This document shows positions 55,868-64,000 of a stretch of DNA of 64,000 nucleotides, one piece after another (position 1 is the stretch's first letter; every line of letters begins with the position of its first letter). Source of the stretch: UBA1351 sp965140555 (GTDB lineage: Bacteria; Bacillota; Clostridia; Lachnospirales; Vallitaleaceae); the NCBI GenBank assembly GCA_965140555.1, contig OZ223259.1, positions 434,001 to 498,000 on the forward strand, in the 5' to 3' direction. Below the pieces are notes generated by a model. The model was not told the origin of the DNA and did no database searches. It saw only the letters and a list, made by a program, of their open reading frames with translations. The position numbers were made by a program, and so were the translations under genes.

Positions 55868-56317
55868 TCAACTTATTATTTTCACATATTGTATCTCCTC
55901 ATCATCTCTTGATATTTCTTCATAGCCAATCTTGGTATATAAATGCTGATTTCCTACACTAAACACTGGGGTTGACAATTGCCACTCTATAATGTCTGAG
56001 TGTATTTTTTCAATTAACTCCATTACTTGATATCCATAGCCCTTACCTTGATATATGGGATCAATTACAAAATCCTCGAATCTCATTTTAGTCTCTTCTA
56101 TTGGAATTAAGAATAATCCCCCAATGATTTTATTATCCAAAACAATTTTATATGCAATAAAATTAGCGATAATATAATTTTCAGATTCTACTTTATCGTA
56201 CCCAGGGGGACCTCCATTTCTGCCTAAATATGTATTTATTTCCTTGTTAAAAGCTTTTATCTTTATTTCCGTTATTGCTTCTGCATCTTCAAAAAGCGCT
56301 CTTTTAATCTTTAGCAT
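55868..56317 (-). CDS. GNAT family N-acetyltransferase
   Basis: A 149-residue acetyltransferase. The acetyl-CoA loop is FVIDPIYQGKGYGYQVMELIEK near residues 83-103 (R/Q-x-x-G-x-G/A type), and the C-terminal strand with YTKIGYEEI is typical. Substrate unknown. AGAGGGAG lies before the ATG. It is followed by the nucleotidyltransferase gene after about 150 bases. Confidence 0.86.
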   Translation of the reverse strand: MLKIKRALFEDAEAITEIKIKAFNKEINTYLGRNGGPPGYDKVESENYIIANFIAYKIVLDNKIIGGLFLIPIEETKMRFEDFVIDPIYQGKGYGYQVMELIEKIHSDIIEWQLSTPVFSVGNQHLYTKIGYEEISRDDEEIQYVKIIS

Positions 56318-56468
56318 GATTTACTCCCTCTACTTAATGAATGATTTTTGTTATTTTACGTATTTCAATGACAGCACTATTATATCATGTATACATTGTG
56401 TGACAACATATTCCAGTGTCTGCTAAACAGAATATTCATGTAGGATTAGATGATCAGAAAATATAATT

Positions 56469-56560
56469 AAAGGATGTTGTTCACATGTTTTCAGTAATAA
56501 AAAACAGGAGAGCTCAATTTTCTTAGCTTTCCTGCTATTTTTCTTAGAGTGCAAGATGAT
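56469..56560. repeat. left copy of the tRNA-Gly downstream repeat
   Basis: This stretch matches 63694-63788 over its whole length with scattered differences: AAAGGATGTTG, then TTTTCAG, AAAAACAGGA, TAGCTTTCCTGC and AGAGTGCAAGATG. In the right copy the last part is AGAGCGCGAGACG, which is the 3' end of the tRNA-Gly gene. It therefore looks like a decayed att-site or the remnant of a duplicated tRNA. It is the only structure seen in the 384-base gap 56318-56701. Confidence 0.7.
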
Positions 56561-56701
56561 ATTTTAAAGGTTTCGGATTATGTGAATGCCCATGGAAAGG
56601 AGCTTTTCGGCACATTGTTTTGTGGGAACTCAGAGAATCTCTTAATCAAATATATCATCAACTGCTTTTTAATTTATGAACTCAGACATAACCCAAAATT
56701 T

Positions 56702-57886
56702 TTAGTTCTCTACCCAATTTTCTTTTAACTTATCATAATTTTGATTAGTACTGATAGATCTGTCTTGAGAAAAATCATATTTTACAAAATCTTTTATTAT
56801 TCTCTTAATATTAGTTGTTGATCCTGAATATTTTTCATCAAAAAATAAAGAGCTTTTAAAAAAATTCTGTATTTCCTTGCGTAGTAAAGAATCATATTTC
56901 AAATCGCAGTAATAAAAAAGTGCTGCCATATATATCGCAATACCTATTTGAAATTTGTACTTTCTATTTGTCACTTCTGAAAACAATTCCGCTGAAAAAG
57001 GATAGTCCACCTCAGTGTGAATAAATTTCATAAACATATTAAATTTATCAAAAATTTTCTTAGTATTCGCAATGTCTTCTGATTTGTTTAAATACTCTTC
57101 TCTTTTCGTTAGCATGAATTTTTCTGCTAATTCTGGAGATCTTCCACTTATTACACTAAACCCATTCTCTAAAATCGAAAGTATTGTAAATATATGTTGA
57201 TGAACTTTTTGTTTATCTTTCCTATCCTTTGTTATGTTATATATAGTATATAAGCATGAATCTTCAGCTTTATATTCTCTCAAAACAAATTCAGATATAT
57301 ATTCACTTGTTAATGAATGATAAGTAGCTGCTCTTATTTCCTGATCTTCAAGTGGTTTAGTTTGTTGATTATATCTTTTAAATAATTCAATTTCTAAATC
57401 ATCATCATTTAAATTATTAAACTCTAAAACAGAGATATGTGATGTTAAAATTCTAACTTGATCATTCATATCTAATTCCGAAAAATACTTATCTTCATAT
57501 TTCTCTTGGTTTAATATCACTAACCCTTTCAATTTGAAACGATTATTAATAAATCTATAAATGGCATTCAATCTGTGTCTTCCATCCATAACATTTCGAA
57601 CGTTAGAGCTTTCATTATCAATTTTAACCAAAAAGACTTCAGGAATAGGAATATTCAGAAGTAATGATTCTATTATAAGACTTTCTTCTTTCTCTTTTGC
57701 CCTATATGCTCTTTGATATGGCGGATTTAGAATAATTGCTTGGAGGATTTCTAAAGGATTCCTATAATCCTTTTTTAAATATTTTTCTCCTTTATCGATA
57801 AATGAAACCATATCTTGTATCGATATTAATGGTCTGCTAAATGAAATTTGTTTTATTAGCTCTTCTTTCGTTTTTTTTTCATTCAT
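56702..57886 (-). CDS. DUF262 domain protein
   Basis: A 394-residue protein. The DUF262 (ParB/Srx-like) domain spans about residues 30-210: NPPYQRAYRAKEKEESLIIESLLLNIPIPEVFL near 53-85 and VMDGRHRLNAIYRF near 101, the last corresponding to the DGQQR motif of the family. Such domains in GmrSD bind and hydrolyse nucleotides. The C-terminal 180 residues have no DUF1524 HNH motif and are not recognised. Its ATG overlaps the FRG gene stop (TAATG), showing tight coupling. The pair may be a defence or toxin module; no such pairing is known to me by name. Confidence 0.78.
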   Translation of the reverse strand: MNEKKTKEELIKQISFSRPLISIQDMVSFIDKGEKYLKKDYRNPLEILQAIILNPPYQRAYRAKEKEESLIIESLLLNIPIPEVFLVKIDNESSNVRNVMDGRHRLNAIYRFINNRFKLKGLVILNQEKYEDKYFSELDMNDQVRILTSHISVLEFNNLNDDDLEIELFKRYNQQTKPLEDQEIRAATYHSLTSEYISEFVLREYKAEDSCLYTIYNITKDRKDKQKVHQHIFTILSILENGFSVISGRSPELAEKFMLTKREEYLNKSEDIANTKKIFDKFNMFMKFIHTEVDYPFSAELFSEVTNRKYKFQIGIAIYMAALFYYCDLKYDSLLRKEIQNFFKSSLFFDEKYSGSTTNIKRIIKDFVKYDFSQDRSISTNQNYDKLKENWVEN

Positions 57887-59082
57887 TATCCTTCTCTCCC
57901 ATCAATTGATATTTTAAATTTAATACTTCGTACTGCATTATCTAAATCTGGATATATACTTTCAAACGTCATTCCTATATTAAATAATTCTTTTATAATA
58001 TCAAATTTAATTTCCTTTGGTATTATAATCAGTGATATAAATTCACCAATCTCTGATAACAATGCATAATTGCCATTTATAGTTAACTTTATTCTTTTAG
58101 GAAATAACAAAAATACTCCTCTTTGAAAATGAATTCTGTCATTAATTGAATCTGACTTTATAAAAATCGGTTTATCAATATCATCTAAAATTTCTTTCGT
58201 TAATAATCCATTTATATACTTGTAATCATAATCGCTACAATCAACAACTTCATCAATATTATGAAACCGTTCATTCAGCTTTTTAAAATCAATAAAAATA
58301 ATTAATCCGTCATTCTCCTCATCTAAATTTTCTAAAGCAAATAGTAAAGATACCAAATGCGATTCAGTAAAGTCTAACATATATGTTGGAACTCCATAGT
58401 GCTGAGCAAATGCTGCCAATTCCCATGAAGTTTTTGTATTTAATTCTGGATGATAATGCGTAATTTTTCTTTTGAATTCAGACAACATACTTCTTACTTC
58501 TATATTTGTATAGTAAATCCCATTTTTACATCGATGTCCCGATGGTAAAAATTTATACCTGTAATTGCTATGACCTCTAGATACAAAGTCATTTTGTAAC
58601 TCCTTTATTATATCTATATATTCACCTAAACTATTTATTTCATGTATTTCATCATTATCAATATTATACTCATTGCAAAGGAATTCATATATATTAGAAG
58701 TGCTTTTTTCGTTTATATCATCTGTCTCTTCCACTTCCATACTATCTTCAGTAGGATTAGCGAACTTCATATTTTCCCTTAAATATTCCCTTGCTTTATT
58801 TTTTATAAATAAGTCATACGTACATATCGAAAAAATTTTTTCGTATTTATACTTCTCCTCATCTTTTTGAAATTCAAGTATAGTTTCAGCCTTTAATTTA
58901 ATTGTAGGATTTATCTCACTATAATATTTTTCTAATTCACCTATCATTAAATTATTTTCTGTATCTTTAAATTTATTCTCTGAATTTATAATCATATCCT
59001 CAAGATTGAGATTAATGGATGAATCTTCTAAGCCCCTTATTAACTTTTCAACAAAAATACTAGATTTTTCTTTATCATACAC
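57886..59082 (-). CDS. FRG domain protein
   Basis: A 398-residue protein. The FRG domain occupies about residues 150-300: FVSRGHSNYRYKFLPSGHR near 170, then ELAAFAQHYGVPTYMLDFTE near 230 and SLLFALENLDEENDGLIIFI. These match the family's RGxxN...L.P...R and QHYGxPTxLLDxT patterns. FRG domains occur in toxins and phage-defence proteins and may resemble ADP-ribosyltransferases, but the activity is not established. The first 140 residues are charged and helical without a known fold. AGAGAGGTG lies ten bases before the ATG. The promoter region has been replaced by an IS1380 copy that begins 28 bases upstream. Confidence 0.8.
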   Translation of the reverse strand: MYDKEKSSIFVEKLIRGLEDSSINLNLEDMIINSENKFKDTENNLMIGELEKYYSEINPTIKLKAETILEFQKDEEKYKYEKIFSICTYDLFIKNKAREYLRENMKFANPTEDSMEVEETDDINEKSTSNIYEFLCNEYNIDNDEIHEINSLGEYIDIIKELQNDFVSRGHSNYRYKFLPSGHRCKNGIYYTNIEVRSMLSEFKRKITHYHPELNTKTSWELAAFAQHYGVPTYMLDFTESHLVSLLFALENLDEENDGLIIFIDFKKLNERFHNIDEVVDCSDYDYKYINGLLTKEILDDIDKPIFIKSDSINDRIHFQRGVFLLFPKRIKLTINGNYALLSEIGEFISLIIIPKEIKFDIIKELFNIGMTFESIYPDLDNAVRSIKFKISIDGREG

Positions 59083-59109
59083 TTATTTCACCTCTCTTTT
59101 ATTAATTGA

Positions 59110-60312
59110 CCCGAATTATTCATCCAGCTATGCGCAACCTTAAATCTGAAACAATCAAACAAATTATACGCCAAAATATGCAGTTTTAGCCTGTTAGCAC
59201 TAACTACCTTGGATTTGCTTCCAATGGAAGTGAACCCGAACTTTAACTTACTTTCTTTGATGTAATTATCCAAGGTAAGTCGGTTACGATAGTATCTTAG
59301 AATCTCTTCGGGTTTCAAATACATATGGGTTAAAATGAAAGAATGCTGAGTCGTCAGCTAATTACAAAGTTTTTCCACTTTAACAATGATCCTTCATGGA
59401 TATTCCCCGTTTCCGGCTTGTTAATAAAATTCATCATAGCAGAAAATATACTATGTCATATCATCTTTCATTACTTCAAGTATTTCATAATCAAGATGTT
59501 TCACTTTATCATGCAAAATGTTGTTCGCCTTTAAACGGATAGCATAGGACACACCATTGACTTCACATTGCTAATACAAATCAGGTGTTGAAGCCCCACT
59601 TTCACCACTCAAATATAGATCTATATCGGGATACTCCTAGTAGAGACTGCACGAAAACCTTCACCTTCTTGTTTACCATAACTATTTAATAAGGTAGAGT
59701 CCAGCTCTAGCAACAACTGTTTTGGTCGCTTTATCTTATAGGTAAATGAACACATTTCTTTTATTATTGCATTAAACTTTGGAAGAGTATAATCATTCAT
59801 ATGGCTCTAGAACCTTGAAAAGGTCGGCTGAGAAGCAAGTACTGTTTTGCCGAGAATATTCGTAAATACGGGTTCATTTATTAGCTCATCGACATCGTCA
59901 TCCTCAAAGTAAACGGCGATGATTTAATAAACCATTTGACAAAGAATCTTATTATCCTTATGATGACGACCGATTTTTTATCATGCATATTGGAGTTGCT
60001 GACATGCTTGTAGAAACCGAATTTATGAGCAAATTCTTTAATCAGTAAAAGCCCAGAATCAGAGGATAAATCGCCTCCATCAAAATTTATTTTGCTTTTA
60101 CTACTGCTTTATAATTGAAGTGCACTTACACTAGACATATAAAGAGTTTCTTCTTTTGTTGTTATGGTATGCAGTAACTTCATTCTGACAAAATCGGATC
60201 TTTTTTTCTATTGTTTTAGCTTCACTTATTAAGTAGGAATTAATAGTAGTCAATAACACTGTAATTATGTGGCACAATGTGTAGTCACAAATAACTGAAT
60301 GAATAATTCAGG
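59110..60312 (-). mobile_element. decayed IS1380 copy C
   Basis: The left end CCGAATTATTCATCCAGC and right end GATGAATAATTCAGG match the complete IS1380 element with small changes. The interior holds transposase pieces (for example 59088-59324, with YLKPEEILRYYRNRLTLDNYIK) broken by stops and about 450 bases of deletions. It is the shortest and most decayed of the three copies. It lies directly before the FRG gene. Confidence 0.88.
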
Positions 60313-60336
60313 ATTTATTATATTATATACTTAATA

Positions 60337-60349
60337 CCTGAATTATTCA
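60337..60349. repeat. solo IS1380 terminal repeat
   Basis: CCTGAATTATTCA at 60337-60349 matches the IS1380 left end exactly for 13 bases and lies 24 bases after the right end of copy C in inverted orientation. No element follows it. It could be left from a fourth insertion. Confidence 0.5.
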
Positions 60350-60479
60350 ACTTTCAATAAATATAACCGTTACTTATTAGAGCGTTAAAAACAATTATTA
60401 TGAACTATGGTTCATTTTGAAAGCAAGGTCATGGCTCTAAATAATACGGGAAAGAAAGACAGAAAGAAAAAGAACAAGA

Positions 60480-60514
60480 GACTCCCCACTTTCATAGAAC
60501 GAAAGTGGGGAGTC
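60480..60514 (-). terminator. strong hairpin terminator
   Basis: GACTCCCCACTTTC and GAAAGTGGGGAGTC form a perfect 14-pair stem with a seven-base loop. On the minus strand it is followed by a T-rich tract (TCTCTTGTTCTTTTTC), ending the transcript of the acetyltransferase gene 17 bases upstream. Confidence 0.8.
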
Positions 60515-60530
60515 AAAAACATTCAATAAT

Positions 60531-61085
60531 TTAGATCTCTGATGAATCCAAATCTTTAGGAAAACAATCTAGCGAATAAATATTGTGTAAATATTGTTGA
60601 CCTCTAAATTGGCACATCTCGGTTTCGATACTACATGTAAATCCGAATCTTTCAACTAATCTGATAGATTTTGAGTTATCAACATATATATGAGCATGTA
60701 CTTGTCTTACCTTCATGTCATTTTGAGCAAAATCTAGAATTGCTTTTAACGCTTCACTCATAAGCCCCTGTCCCCAATACGCTTCTTGAAGGTCATACCC
60801 CATATCAACACAGTTTCTATTTTTATCCCAACAATGAAAACCGCAGGTACCAATTTTCGCATTGTTATCTTTTAATGTTAATATCCAACGGTGCTGTATT
60901 CGGGGTTCTGGCTGTAAATAAAAATTAATTAATTCATCCGCTTTGTCTAAGCTGTTTAATGGTTCTGCATCGAATAAGTATCTATTTATACTATCATTCG
61001 AAAAATGGTTTAAAATAAAAGCCCTATCCTCATAAGAAATATTTTTCAATAGCAATCTCTCGGTTTCAATCTCGTGAAAAAACAT
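60531..61085 (-). CDS. RimJ/RimL-type GNAT N-acetyltransferase
   Basis: A 184-residue acetyltransferase of the RimJ/RimL group. The opening ETERLLLKNI is typical, with IGTCGFHCWDKNRNCVDMGY near 77, the acetyl-CoA loop WGQGLMSEALKAILDFA near 105 and NSKSIRLVERFGF near 142. AAAAGGAG lies before the ATG. It could modify ribosomal protein ends or small molecules such as antibiotics. It has its own strong terminator. Confidence 0.9.
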   Translation of the reverse strand: MFFHEIETERLLLKNISYEDRAFILNHFSNDSINRYLFDAEPLNSLDKADELINFYLQPEPRIQHRWILTLKDNNAKIGTCGFHCWDKNRNCVDMGYDLQEAYWGQGLMSEALKAILDFAQNDMKVRQVHAHIYVDNSKSIRLVERFGFTCSIETEMCQFRGQQYLHNIYSLDCFPKDLDSSEI

Positions 61086-61277
61086 AATATATTCTCCTTT
61101 TTTTGAAGGATTACTGGTATAAACTCCTCCATATAATGTTATTTTTTATCATTTCAATTTCCTCCTTTCCTCAAAATATTTATTATATCGCCAGTTTGCG
61201 TTATAACCAAAATTATATACATAATAAGCGGTTTGCCAAATCCTTTTATATCAACGTTCTAGCAATATGAAATTGTC

Positions 61278-62204
61278 TCAATTAATTTCTTCGCTCTCAA
61301 TAGACAAAATTTTGTATTCACCGTTTACAAACTGCATAACAAAAGTCGCTTGGTATTCACTTGTTGGATTTTCTTCAATATTATTCGTTAATGTACTGGT
61401 AAATGTTACTATGTCATCATCAACAATCACTTCGCCAATCAATATATCATAATAAAATGCTCCCATAAACGGATAATAGCTATATGTGTCACTCTTTTCA
61501 GAGTACTCTTCAATTTGCGAGTAGTCCACTACGGTATTAAACTTGCTTGATATATACTCATTAACGATATTTGCCGGCACCGTAATCATCTCAGTACCCT
61601 TATTAAAGTATTGATAAATCTCAGATCGCATACTCCAACGCATATAACTATCAGAAGGCTTAACCATATACATATCATCAATTATTGAAAGACCGGCAAA
61701 CCATGTTGAATCAATTTCGTCATTTGAAATAAGTTGGTCAACAACACTCACAGGAATACTATATGTAGCTGCATCTGAATCATAATATTCATCAAAAAGT
61801 ATCCAATATTCAAATGTCTTTATAGGGTATGTACCGGCACTCATCATATATTTTAACGCACTTTTATAATCGATAACATCTTGCTCATCAAAAGATGATT
61901 CAAAATCAAACACTAGAAAATAACTGCTTACAATCTCTGTAAGAATTGTATTGTTTAATTCATGTATATTATCCTTTATTATTCGTTCTGAAACTTCCGC
62001 TTCAATAGCATCTTCAACTTGTGTTTTGACATTGTCTCCGTTTTCTATTTCAGCATCATCAGAACCTATTCCATTTTCACTTTCTATTGACTCACTATTG
62101 TTCTCATAACTGCTGTTTCTAACATGCTCATTATTAATATTACACCCCGTAAAACCAAATATAATTATTAAAACCGTCGCTATACTCTTCTTTAGACAAC
62201 TCAT
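61278..62204 (-). CDS. lipoprotein of unknown function
   Basis: A 308-residue lipoprotein with lipobox FTGC (cysteine at residue 21) and an acidic Ser/Glu/Asn linker to about residue 65. The rest is a globular extracellular domain with many aromatic residues; the last 80 residues (DILIGEVIVDDDIVTFTST and ATFVMQFVNGEYKILSIE) look like a beta-sheet unit of NTF2- or DUF4878-like kind. No family is recognised. AGGAGG lies six bases before the ATG. Confidence 0.7.
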   Translation of the reverse strand: MSCLKKSIATVLIIIFGFTGCNINNEHVRNSSYENNSESIESENGIGSDDAEIENGDNVKTQVEDAIEAEVSERIIKDNIHELNNTILTEIVSSYFLVFDFESSFDEQDVIDYKSALKYMMSAGTYPIKTFEYWILFDEYYDSDAATYSIPVSVVDQLISNDEIDSTWFAGLSIIDDMYMVKPSDSYMRWSMRSEIYQYFNKGTEMITVPANIVNEYISSKFNTVVDYSQIEEYSEKSDTYSYYPFMGAFYYDILIGEVIVDDDIVTFTSTLTNNIEENPTSEYQATFVMQFVNGEYKILSIESEEIN

Positions 62205-62317
62205 TATTCCCCCTCCTGTTTAACTGCTTCTCTTTATCTATCAATGCGATTATATCATTAAATTCTATATACTACTACTTTTCGGAATTTGTACATAAAA
62301 AACACACCCAAGGTTAA

Positions 62318-62422
62318 GTCAATTTTATTTTTGTCGATGCTGATGGAAGAACTAATATTAGAGAAGTGGATTTAATGGGACATTTCGAAATATCCACTTC
62401 TTATGACTATATCTATGAATAA
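62318..62422 (+). pseudogene. 35-codon C-terminal fragment of a lost gene
   Basis: On the plus strand a frame after TAA reads VNFIFVDADGRTNIREVDLM and then GHFEISTSYDYIYE to a stop. It has natural protein composition but no start or ribosome site. It probably is the end of a gene removed by deletion. The rest of 62205-62448 shows nothing else. Confidence 0.4.
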
Positions 62423-62448
62423 TAATGAAAAGACTGAAAGAAAAAAAA

Positions 62449-63441
62449 TTATAACATATTCTGAATGCTTCTATTTGGATTTGCCCAAGTAATTCTATCA
62501 TCAACCTTACGTACTAAGGAGTAACAAACGGGTTTAAAGTATTTTAGCCAAAAACTTCTCCCACTACTATTTTGTGATTCAAAAACTACAGCACATCTTT
62601 TATAGCCTTTTGATGAGGCTTCTTCAATTACATTTTGAAGCAATGCTTTTGCAATGCCTTGTCCTCTAAAATTATCTCTAGTATATGTAATACCAATACT
62701 AACAGTATCGTTATCAGATAGAATTTGGACATCATTAGATTTCTTATAACTTACTTCCATCATTGAAATAATATTTCCTTTATTAACAGCGAGCCACAAA
62801 GTATTATTAGGATTTTCTAACCACTGATTTATATCCTCTGCATTTTCAGCATGCATCATTGGTAAATAAATAGGTGAAGAAGCCATGTACTTTTTATACT
62901 CAAAAAATAAATGGACAACTTCGTCTATGTCATCCTTATTAAATTGTCTGATTTCTATATCATTGTTAATATTTCCTGATAAAAAATTCAAATCCCGAAC
63001 AGCATCAACTACATGTACTCCAAAACCATTCCAAAACAAGATATTCAATACTTCATCATCATGTGCCATTATAGATATAGCATGGTTAAGGCATCCATTT
63101 TGAACCCATATACTGGATGCTTCCTCATATAGTTTTTGATATACTTCAGACTTGTCATTACAAGTAACAGCATGTGACCATTCAGGACAGTAGATGCCGC
63201 GTTGAGACCCTTTGAAATTGGAAATAGGAATCCCTATAAGATATCCAATAACTTCGTTGCTATCAACAGCAACTACTCCAATAGATTTTTTATATAAATC
63301 ATAAATTAATGGTAAAATATTACTCTTATCCTCATATTTTATGGGAAGAAGATTTTGATTTTCTCTTGCTTTTACATAGTTTTTTATAAAAAGTTCTGGT
63401 ATATATTCTAAATGATTATCACTAAACTTAATTATTTCTAT
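62449..63441 (-). CDS. two-domain GNAT acetyltransferase with ATA start codon
   Basis: The open frame continues upstream of the first ATG (63069) for 124 more codons without a stop, all protein-like. The natural start is an ATA at 63441-63439 with GAAGGAGAGG eight bases before it; one G to A change from ATG explains it. The full 330-residue protein starts with ElIKFSDNHLEYIPELFI-type sequence, an N-terminal GNAT-like half with VVAVDSNEVIGYLIGIPIS, and a C-terminal GNAT half with acetyl-CoA loop TYTRDNFRGQGIAKALLQ near 258. If ATA is not used, only the C-terminal 206 residues could be made. Substrate unknown. Confidence 0.72.
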   Translation of the reverse strand: MEIIKFSDNHLEYIPELFIKNYVKARENQNLLPIKYEDKSNILPLIYDLYKKSIGVVAVDSNEVIGYLIGIPISNFKGSQRGIYCPEWSHAVTCNDKSEVYQKLYEEASSIWVQNGCLNHAISIMAHDDEVLNILFWNGFGVHVVDAVRDLNFLSGNINNDIEIRQFNKDDIDEVVHLFFEYKKYMASSPIYLPMMHAENAEDINQWLENPNNTLWLAVNKGNIISMMEVSYKKSNDVQILSDNDTVSIGITYTRDNFRGQGIAKALLQNVIEEASSKGYKRCAVVFESQNSSGRSFWLKYFKPVCYSLVRKVDDRITWANPNRSIQNML

Positions 63442-63597
63442 ATCGGACCCTCTCCTTCTATAAATAATTGATTTAAAAATTATCTATTACTATATAACAC
63501 TTAACTAAGTATACATTTCTAAATAAAGGAAGTCAATCAGTACAATAAAGTGTCTCTTCTGCACATTGCACAAATGTACACTTCTCATACAAGACAT

Positions 63598-63639
63598 GAT
63601 AACGGTTACTCGTTGTTCTCTTCGAGTAAACGGTTATCA
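63598..63639. repeat. imperfect inverted repeat
   Basis: GATAAC-GG-TTACTCG and CGAGTAA-AC-GGTTATC pair around a ten-base loop with mismatches in the middle. There is no T-tract. It is the main structure in the gap 63442-63776 apart from the tRNA downstream repeat. Confidence 0.5.
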
Positions 63640-63693
63640 ATAGGAGCAAAACTCTTCTTACATGAACAAGGCACTATAGCCTGAAATTACATC

Positions 63694-63788
63694 AAAGGAT
63701 GTTGCACTCATGATTTTCAGAAACAAAAAAACAGGAAAGCTTGATTTCACTAGCTTTCCTGCCCTTTTCTATAAAGAGCGCGAGACGG
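63694..63788. repeat. right copy of the tRNA-Gly downstream repeat
   Basis: The partner of 56469-56560. It covers the tRNA-Gly terminator and the last 12 bases of the tRNA gene. The two copies lie in the same orientation about 7.2 kb apart, enclosing the DUF262-FRG operon, an IS1380 relic, two acetyltransferases and a lipoprotein. Confidence 0.7.
63724..63761 (-). terminator. tRNA-Gly terminator
   Basis: CAGGAAAGC and GCTTTCCTG form a perfect nine-pair stem with a 12-base loop. On the minus strand TGTTTTTTTG follows. It lies 15 bases after the tRNA-Gly 3' end. Confidence 0.87.
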
Positions 63789-63848
63789 GATTCGAACCCG
63801 CGACCCTCGCCTTGGCAAGGCGATGCTCTACCACTGAGCCACTCACGC
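63777..63848 (-). tRNA. tRNA-Gly (GCC)
   Basis: A 72-base tRNA on the minus strand beginning GCGTGAG. The acceptor arms GCGTGAG and CTCGCGC pair with one G-U, the D arm is GGCTCAGTGGTAGAGCC-like, the anticodon stem TCGCC/GGCGA holds loop TTGCCAA with anticodon GCC, and the T arm has GGTTCGAATCC. CCA is not encoded. All arms are intact, so the gene should be functional. Confidence 0.96.
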
Positions 63849-63921
63849 ATTATTTATCTAATTAGGCGAGATTCTTTTTACAACAGTATATATAAAATCT
63901 TCTGTAAAACCTCGGAATATT

Positions 63922-63950
63922 ATAATATACTATTCTCCGGCAATTGTCAA
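63922..63950 (-). promoter_or_regulatory. tRNA-Gly promoter
   Basis: On the minus strand TTGACA (63950-63945) and TATTAT (63927-63922) are separated by 17 bases, about 70 bases before the tRNA. Confidence 0.75.
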
Positions 63951-63971
63951 GCATCTTTTCATTAACATGTT

Positions 63972-63997
63972 GCATCCTATAGAGAACTATAGGATGC
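63972..63997. terminator. hairpin at the window end
   Basis: GCATCCTATAG and CTATAGGATGC surround an AGAA loop and are followed by Ts on the plus strand, at the edge. It is probably a terminator of a gene beyond the window; direction cannot be decided. Confidence 0.55.
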
Positions 63998-64000
63998 TTT

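Noticed and set aside
55208..56317. Toxin-antitoxin pair formed by the nucleotidyltransferase-like and GNAT genes
   Set aside because: The genes are about 150 bases apart, the GNAT protein lacks a small DUF1778/RHH antitoxin partner, and no overlap or coupling is seen.
56702..57886. GmrSD-type type IV restriction enzyme
   Set aside because: Only the DUF262 half is present; no DUF1524 HNH motif is seen in this protein or its neighbour.
1..64000. CRISPR arrays or prophage structural genes
   Set aside because: No regularly spaced direct repeats, cas genes, or phage capsid, tail or integrase genes were seen; only IS elements and scattered short repeats.

Overview
The window looks like chromosomal DNA of a low-GC Bacillota, most likely class Clostridia. 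The signs are AGGAGG-type ribosome binding sites before most genes, TTGACA/TATAAT promoters, a T-box leader in front of lysS, Gram-positive-style lipoproteins with direct export signals, and citrate/Bce-like two-component systems. No rRNA or taxon-defining marker is present, so no genus is proposed.

Positions 1-34606 are ordered, mostly minus-strand, housekeeping and transport DNA. A complete oligopeptide ABC importer (oppA-oppB-oppC-oppD-oppF, 10947 down to 5254) is followed by a four-gene sensory operon: a membrane-anchored solute-binding protein, a DUF6305-like exported protein, a histidine kinase and a CitB/DpiA-type response regulator. Next come lipoproteins, a GIY-YIG protein, a fused AAA-VWA ATPase, DMT and TSUP transporters, a Nudix/NrtR-like regulator beside an NAD-kinase-like protein, an SPFH protein, a histidine phosphatase-GNAT fusion, GrpB, peptide deformylase, flavin reductase, an M23 peptidase, T-box-controlled lysS, a lipoprotein/two-component/MacB-type ABC operon and pepT.

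Positions 34975-63776 are an accessory region full of insertion sequences and gene relics. It holds (1) a Hachiman-like hamA-hamB pair with a P-loop ATPase downstream, separated from it by a decayed IS4-type element; (2) a type II restriction-modification locus: an AlwI-family endonuclease, a C5-cytosine methyltransferase, a Vsr nuclease with a premature stop, and a small gene split by an intact IS1380 element; (3) a two-gene FRG-DUF262 operon that may be an undescribed defence or toxin module; (4) three IS1380 copies in different stages of decay, an IS21 element with target duplication, and fragments of at least four other transposases; (5) a secreted beta-rich protein, an ankyrin protein, acetyltransferases and a nucleotidyltransferase-like protein. 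The region ends at a tRNA-Gly(GCC) gene. The DNA just downstream of that tRNA is repeated about 7.2 kb away, next to a mutated copy of the tRNA 3' end, which suggests a former integration site.

Several genes here are damaged in ways a plain ORF scan misses: an ATA start codon on a two-domain acetyltransferase, a nonsense codon in the vsr tail, frameshifted regulator and small-ORF relics, and a 136-codon gene that can be rebuilt exactly by removing the IS1380 element and one target duplication.
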